Shown in pieces: positions 60,720 to 64,000 of a stretch of 64,000 nt of DNA (the stretch's first letter is position 1; each line of letters starts with the position of its first letter). Made by a program: the position numbers and the translations under genes. Under the pieces are notes generated by a model, which had not been told where the DNA came from, ran no database searches, and saw only the letters and a program-made list of their open reading frames with translations. Source of the stretch: CAZRQL01 sp964602415 (lineage in GTDB: Bacteria > Bacteroidota > Bacteroidia > Cytophagales > Flammeovirgaceae); assembly GCA_964602415.1 (NCBI GenBank), contig CAZRQL010000005.1, positions 1 to 64,000 of the forward strand. Direction: 5' to 3'.

Positions 60720-61958
60720 TTAAAATATATTTGAATAGGTCAATAAGTTAATTTCTTCAGCTGTTAAAATTAAATTAAGCTTAATTTGATTGAATAGCAC
60801 GCGGCTCTGGTAATAACCCTCTGCAAAATCCGTAAATTCCAAAAGTGTAATATTGCGTTTCTTTATATTTCTCAAGAAGCTATCATAAACCTCACTCATG
60901 CTTTCAAAACTTATCTTTGAAGTGGCTTGGTATTTTAATTTTAAGTTTTGAAATTTTTTTATCGCGGTGTTGATTTTGGTTTGAAGCTCAAAAATCAGTT
61001 GTTGTTGTGCTATTTTTGCTTTTGTCAGCTCTGCTTTGGCGATTTGTATATTGCCTTTATTGGGATTCCACAAAGGCAGGGGCATGGATAGTGTCAAATT
61101 GAGTTCGTTTCGGAAAGCTCCCCCTTGTTGGTCGTAAGCTGTGCCTATTTGTAGGTTGGGGCTGGCAAGAGATTTCTGCCACTGCAAGCCCAATTCTGCC
61201 ATATTCAAAGCCTTCAAACTACTCAAGTAAACGGGGCTGTTTTGTTTGGCACTGTCCAAAATCATTGACTTATCGTCTTTCCATCCATTCAAATACCTAT
61301 CCAAGATGTTTTTTTCATCAACTTGAGGTTCTATTTCTGTATCGTTTTGAAGTAAAAGTTTTACCTCCTGTTGCTGAATGGAAATAAAATCGTTCAATTC
61401 ATAGATTCGATTTAAAAGGGTCAGGGAAAGAGCTTGTAGGCGGGCTACATCTTTGAGAGGTATATTGCCTTTGTTTGCTTGAAGGGTATAGGCACTCAAT
61501 AAGCTATCAATATGCACACTCTGTTCGATGGCTATTTGTAACTCTATTTTTGAAAAGTAAATGTTGTAAAAGTAATTTTTAAGCTGATATTTTAACTCTG
61601 CCAATGCCAATTCATACTGAATTTTAGTTAATTCTGTGCCTGCTTCATAAAAAGCACGCTCTTTGCGCTTTTTTTGTGCGGTATGTATGGTTTGAGAAAT
61701 TCCTATGGTCTTTTGTCCGGTAGTGCCCACATCAAAAACCCTCCTTTCACTGGGGTTTAGGGTATTGAAAGAAGACTCGAAAAAAGGCAAATCTCGTATC
61801 CCTGCCTGTAAAGCGGCAGAGCCAGCAATTTCGATATCGTAGCCCATAGATTTCAAAATTGGGTTATTTTGTATAAGCAAATTTTCACATTCCTTCAAAC
61901 TCTGTCCCCAAGATTGGGATTGGAAAAGAAGAAGAAAAACAGTGCAAAGACGATTCAT
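60720..61958 (-). CDS. TolC-family outer-membrane channel
   Basis: A 412-residue TolC/CusC-like protein with a signal peptide (cut after SWGQ) and the two long coiled-coil repeats: SLKECENLLIQNNP near the start and the AELTKAKIAQQQLIFELQTKINTAIKKFQNLKLKY helices (about 310-345). The ending EINLLTY is typical. It is first in the efflux operon and divergent from the response regulator. It completes the tripartite export line. Confidence 0.92.
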   Translation of the reverse strand: MNRLCTVFLLLFQSQSWGQSLKECENLLIQNNPILKSMGYDIEIAGSAALQAGIRDLPFFESSFNTLNPSERRVFDVGTTGQKTIGISQTIHTAQKKRKERAFYEAGTELTKIQYELALAELKYQLKNYFYNIYFSKIELQIAIEQSVHIDSLLSAYTLQANKGNIPLKDVARLQALSLTLLNRIYELNDFISIQQQEVKLLLQNDTEIEPQVDEKNILDRYLNGWKDDKSMILDSAKQNSPVYLSSLKALNMAELGLQWQKSLASPNLQIGTAYDQQGGAFRNELNLTLSMPLPLWNPNKGNIQIAKAELTKAKIAQQQLIFELQTKINTAIKKFQNLKLKYQATSKISFESMSEVYDSFLRNIKKRNITLLEFTDFAEGYYQSRVLFNQIKLNLILTAEEINLLTYSNIF

Positions 61959-61985
61959 ATTTTTTAATTACTCTAACCAATGAAA

Positions 61986-61993
61986 CAAATTTA
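61986..61993 (-). promoter_or_regulatory. -7 element of the metal-efflux operon
   Basis: On the minus strand TAAATTTG matches TAnnTTTG exactly, 27 bp before the TolC ATG. There is no TTTG -33 box; instead the four 11-bp repeats begin 11 bp upstream, as expected for an activated promoter. Confidence 0.6.
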
Positions 61994-62004
61994 TCTCATA
62001 ATAC

Positions 62005-62048
62005 TTAAATTATGCTTAAATAATAATTAAATTATCTTTAAAATAATT
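62005..62048. promoter_or_regulatory. Four tandem 11-bp repeats, response-regulator binding array
   Basis: TTAAATTATGC, TTAAATAATAA, TTAAATTATCT and TTAAAATAATT follow each other without gaps, each beginning TTAAA. OmpR/PhoB-family regulators bind direct repeats with this 11-bp step, two per dimer. The array takes the place of the -33 box of the efflux operon and is 65 bp upstream of the regulator's own -7 element, so the adjacent regulator probably activates efflux and controls itself. Confidence 0.75.
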
Positions 62049-62112
62049 TTGTGTTTCAAGTAGTGTATCCGAATCAATATCCTAAAATGACTCCAAGCTG
62101 TAAGATTATTGC

Positions 62113-62120
62113 TATCTTTG
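62113..62120 (+). promoter_or_regulatory. -7 element of the response-regulator gene
   Basis: TATCTTTG is an exact TAnnTTTG match, 40 bp before the ATG at 62161. No clear -33 box. Confidence 0.48.
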
Positions 62121-62160
62121 AGACCTAAAACAAGGGGTGAAATTTGATAATAAAAACAAC

Positions 62161-62844
62161 ATGAAACTACTGCTTTTGGAAGACGATTGGGTTCTGTGTA
62201 AAGAAATTAGTCAGTTTTTGACTCAAAAAGGTTGTGAGTGTAAGGTAGTTTATGACGGAGAGTTGTTTTTTAAAGAAATAAAACAACAAGATTTCGATGC
62301 TTATCTGCTTGATATCAACGTACCCAAAATCAATGGATTGGAGGTTTGTAAGTTAATTAGAGATAAAGACCCGCAAAAACCGATTTTGATGCTTACGGCT
62401 TATTGTGATATTGAAGATAAAATATCGGCATTCAAACACGGTGCAGACGATTATCTGGTCAAGCCATTTCACCTTGACGAGCTTTATATTCGTATTTTGT
62501 CCTTATTGCGCCGCAGTCAAAATATTAGCCCTCAGGAGGAAGAGTTTGTTATCTCCTTGCACGACTTGAGCATCAACACCACGCGCATGGAGGTTTACCG
62601 CAGCGGACAGCGCATCGAACTCACACCAAAAGAATACCAATTACTGCTGACGCTTGTCCAAGCAAAAGGTAAGGTCTTGTCTAAAAAAGTATTGGCGGAG
62701 ATGGTCTGGGGTATTGATTTTGATACCAGCACCAATACCATAGAAGTTTATATCAATTTTTTAAGAAAAAAGATAGACAAAAATTTTGATGTTAAATTGA
62801 TTCATACCCGCCCGGGGTACGGTTACTACTTAAATGCGCAGTAA
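62161..62844 (+). CDS. OmpR-family response regulator for metal efflux
   Basis: A 227-residue two-component regulator. Receiver domain 1-115 with acidic pocket E7-D8-D9, phospho-acceptor D51 (YLLDINVP), T79 and K101 (DYLVKPF); winged-helix DNA-binding domain about 128-225 (IELTPKEYQLLLTLVQ, the VWGIDFDTSTNTIEVYINFLRKKI recognition region, and HTRPGYGYYL). The frame extends to a GTG at 62137, but ATG 62161 gives the usual MKLLLLEDD start. It sits 3 bp ahead of the histidine kinase and opposite the efflux operon, so metal sensing is the likely role. Confidence 0.93.
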   Translation: MKLLLLEDDWVLCKEISQFLTQKGCECKVVYDGELFFKEIKQQDFDAYLLDINVPKINGLEVCKLIRDKDPQKPILMLTAYCDIEDKISAFKHGADDYLVKPFHLDELYIRILSLLRRSQNISPQEEEFVISLHDLSINTTRMEVYRSGQRIELTPKEYQLLLTLVQAKGKVLSKKVLAEMVWGIDFDTSTNTIEVYINFLRKKIDKNFDVKLIHTRPGYGYYLNAQ

Positions 62845-62847
62845 ATT

Positions 62848-64000
62848 ATGACGCTCAAACATCGTTTATCTATTTACACGGCATCTATTTTTAGTCTGAT
62901 TTTTTGCTTTAGTTGGATATTGGTATATGTTTTATTTGCAGATTTTAGATCGGAAGAATTTAGGGATAGACTCGAAGAAAAAGCATTGACGACAGCGAAA
63001 CTGCTTTTGGAGGTTCAAGAAGTGGACGAAAACATCCTTAAACTGATAGAACAAAATACCGTAAACAAACTTTACAATGAAAAAATACTAATTTTTGATG
63101 AAAAATTTAATTTGATTTACAGCAGCATAGGAGGCGTGTCAGTTGAATGGAGTCCTGATGAGTTGTTAGAGCTTAAAAAAGAAAGAAAAATATTTAAAGC
63201 CGATAAGCAAAAAGATGTATTAGGAATCTTTTATGATTTTGAAAAAGCGGATTATTATGTACTCATATCGGCAGAAGACATTTATGGCAACAAAAAGCTT
63301 TCTTATCTTTTTTATTCTTTATTGATTACTTTTTTAATTTCAACCGCTCTGGTGTGGTTTTTTACTTACCGTGCAGTGGAACGGCAGCTTTATCCCCTTA
63401 AAAAATTTGAAATCCAAATATCGGCCATCACAGCCAACGAACTCAATACCAGAATACAAGAAACCTCATCAAGCAAAGAAATTCAGCAAATCACACATGC
63501 GTTCAATCTACTCTTAGAGCGCGTGGACAGGTCTTTTGAATTGCAGAAAGAGTTTACTACCAATGCTTCTCATGAGTTGCGAACCCCTATCAGTCGGCTA
63601 TTGGTTCAGGTGGAGAATTTGGCCAATTACAATCATCTGAATGGTATTGCTTTGGAATACCTGAAAAATATCACCGGAGAAGTCAGCCGAATGTCTCAAA
63701 TCATAGGCTCTTTGATGGTTTTGGCTCGGGACAACCAAAATCCGGCCTTGTTTACACTGGTTCGCATAGATGAGATTTTATTTTCCGCTTACAAAAAGAT
63801 AAAAGAAAGTTGGGTTGATACGCAATTTTTCTATCAAATCGACGAGGGCTTAGAAAACGAAGAACAATTGATGGTCAAAGCCCATGCGAGTATTTTAGAA
63901 ATTGCATTTGTCAATTTGCTAAAAAACGCTGCCCAATACGGCAATGAAAAAAAAATTTATGCGAAAATTGGCATCGCAAACGAGCACGTCAAAATTGAAA
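62848..64000 (+). CDS. Sensor histidine kinase, 3' truncated by the window
   Basis: The ATG at 62848, 3 bp after the regulator stop, opens a frame that runs to the edge (384 codons). It has a membrane helix at about 10-33, a periplasmic sensor region of about 110 residues, a second helix (about 150-172), a HAMP-like linker, the HisKA domain with phospho-acceptor H242 in NASHELRTP, and the start of the ATPase domain with the N-box NLLKNAAQYG (about 356-365). The D, F and G boxes lie outside. It is the partner of the adjacent regulator; the ligand is probably a metal ion, by context. Confidence 0.93.
   Translation, partial: MTLKHRLSIYTASIFSLIFCFSWILVYVLFADFRSEEFRDRLEEKALTTAKLLLEVQEVDENILKLIEQNTVNKLYNEKILIFDEKFNLIYSSIGGVSVEWSPDELLELKKERKIFKADKQKDVLGIFYDFEKADYYVLISAEDIYGNKKLSYLFYSLLITFLISTALVWFFTYRAVERQLYPLKKFEIQISAITANELNTRIQETSSSKEIQQITHAFNLLLERVDRSFELQKEFTTNASHELRTPISRLLVQVENLANYNHLNGIALEYLKNITGEVSRMSQIIGSLMVLARDNQNPALFTLVRIDEILFSAYKKIKESWVDTQFFYQIDEGLENEEQLMVKAHASILEIAFVNLLKNAAQYGNEKKIYAKIGIANEHVKIE

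Noticed and set aside
1..64000. CRISPR array, tRNA, rRNA or intact insertion sequence
   Set aside because: No regularly spaced repeat series, cloverleaf-like or rRNA-like sequence and no transposase frame was found on either strand by reading.

Overview
The window looks like a chromosomal segment of a Bacteroidota bacterium, probably of the Cytophagia/Cytophagales side; I cannot name the genus. The reasons are a SusC/SusD-type outer-membrane pair, families restricted to or typical of the phylum (DUF4296, DUF5004-like, TPR/SpoIIE signalling proteins, OmpL-like porin), start codons mostly without a Shine-Dalgarno sequence, and many upstream regions carrying the phylum's -7 promoter element TAnnTTTG. 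No rRNA, tRNA, CRISPR array, prophage or intact insertion sequence was seen. Coding density is high, with several interlocked or one-base-apart gene ends.

Layout. 1-3013: a partial gene, a DinB-like protein, a DUF2490 barrel and a thioredoxin/rhodanese/YraQ-type permease cassette behind a palindromic operator. 3304-15682: gyrA, a DegT-type aminotransferase, accA, a DUF3137 membrane protein, a giant TPR-4xGAF-SpoIIE sensor phosphatase, miaE and pgk. 15929-20430: RluA-type pseudouridine synthase, a lipoprotein-type MTA/SAH deaminase-like amidohydrolase and pheT. 20532-26994: small envelope proteins, a periplasmic thioredoxin, a LysM murein-hydrolase-like protein with no signal peptide and a second TPR-SpoIIE phosphatase. 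27147-32926: solitary sdhA, pyk, and pstS-pstC without pstA/pstB. 33902-36959: nucleotide-sugar and polysaccharide genes (rfbB, a WecA/TagO-like transferase, UXS). 36981-38431: a Crp/Fnr regulator and a Cys-rich barrel protein.

38494-49499 is a starch/maltodextrin utilisation locus: an overlapping lacI - HsdR_N-like - GH13 amylase operon divergent from susC-susD-DUF5004-like-DUF4961-like-susE. LacI probably controls both arms through an operator between them. SusCD would import oligosaccharides captured by the SusE-like lipoprotein, and the exported amylase would cut them. A 17-bp hairpin directly after susD may set the ratio of SusCD to the downstream lipoproteins.

49771-56442: a DUF4296 lipoprotein, phoH-nuoA (overlapping, with no other nuo gene nearby), a porin, pncB, a lipoprotein and pyrC. 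56506-64000: a CzcA-type heavy-metal RND efflux operon (TolC, adaptor, pump) divergent from an OmpR-family regulator and a histidine kinase that runs off the window. Their shared intergenic region holds four tandem 11-bp repeats placed just upstream of the efflux -7 element, a very likely response-regulator binding array.

The most interesting items are that array; a PstS-like half domain inside PstC; a 49-bp palindromic repeat found twice in divergent intergenic regions; the quadruple-GAF phosphatase; the signal-less LysM hydrolase; and the nuclease-fold gene translationally coupled inside the starch operon. I found no clearly novel defence or mobile system.
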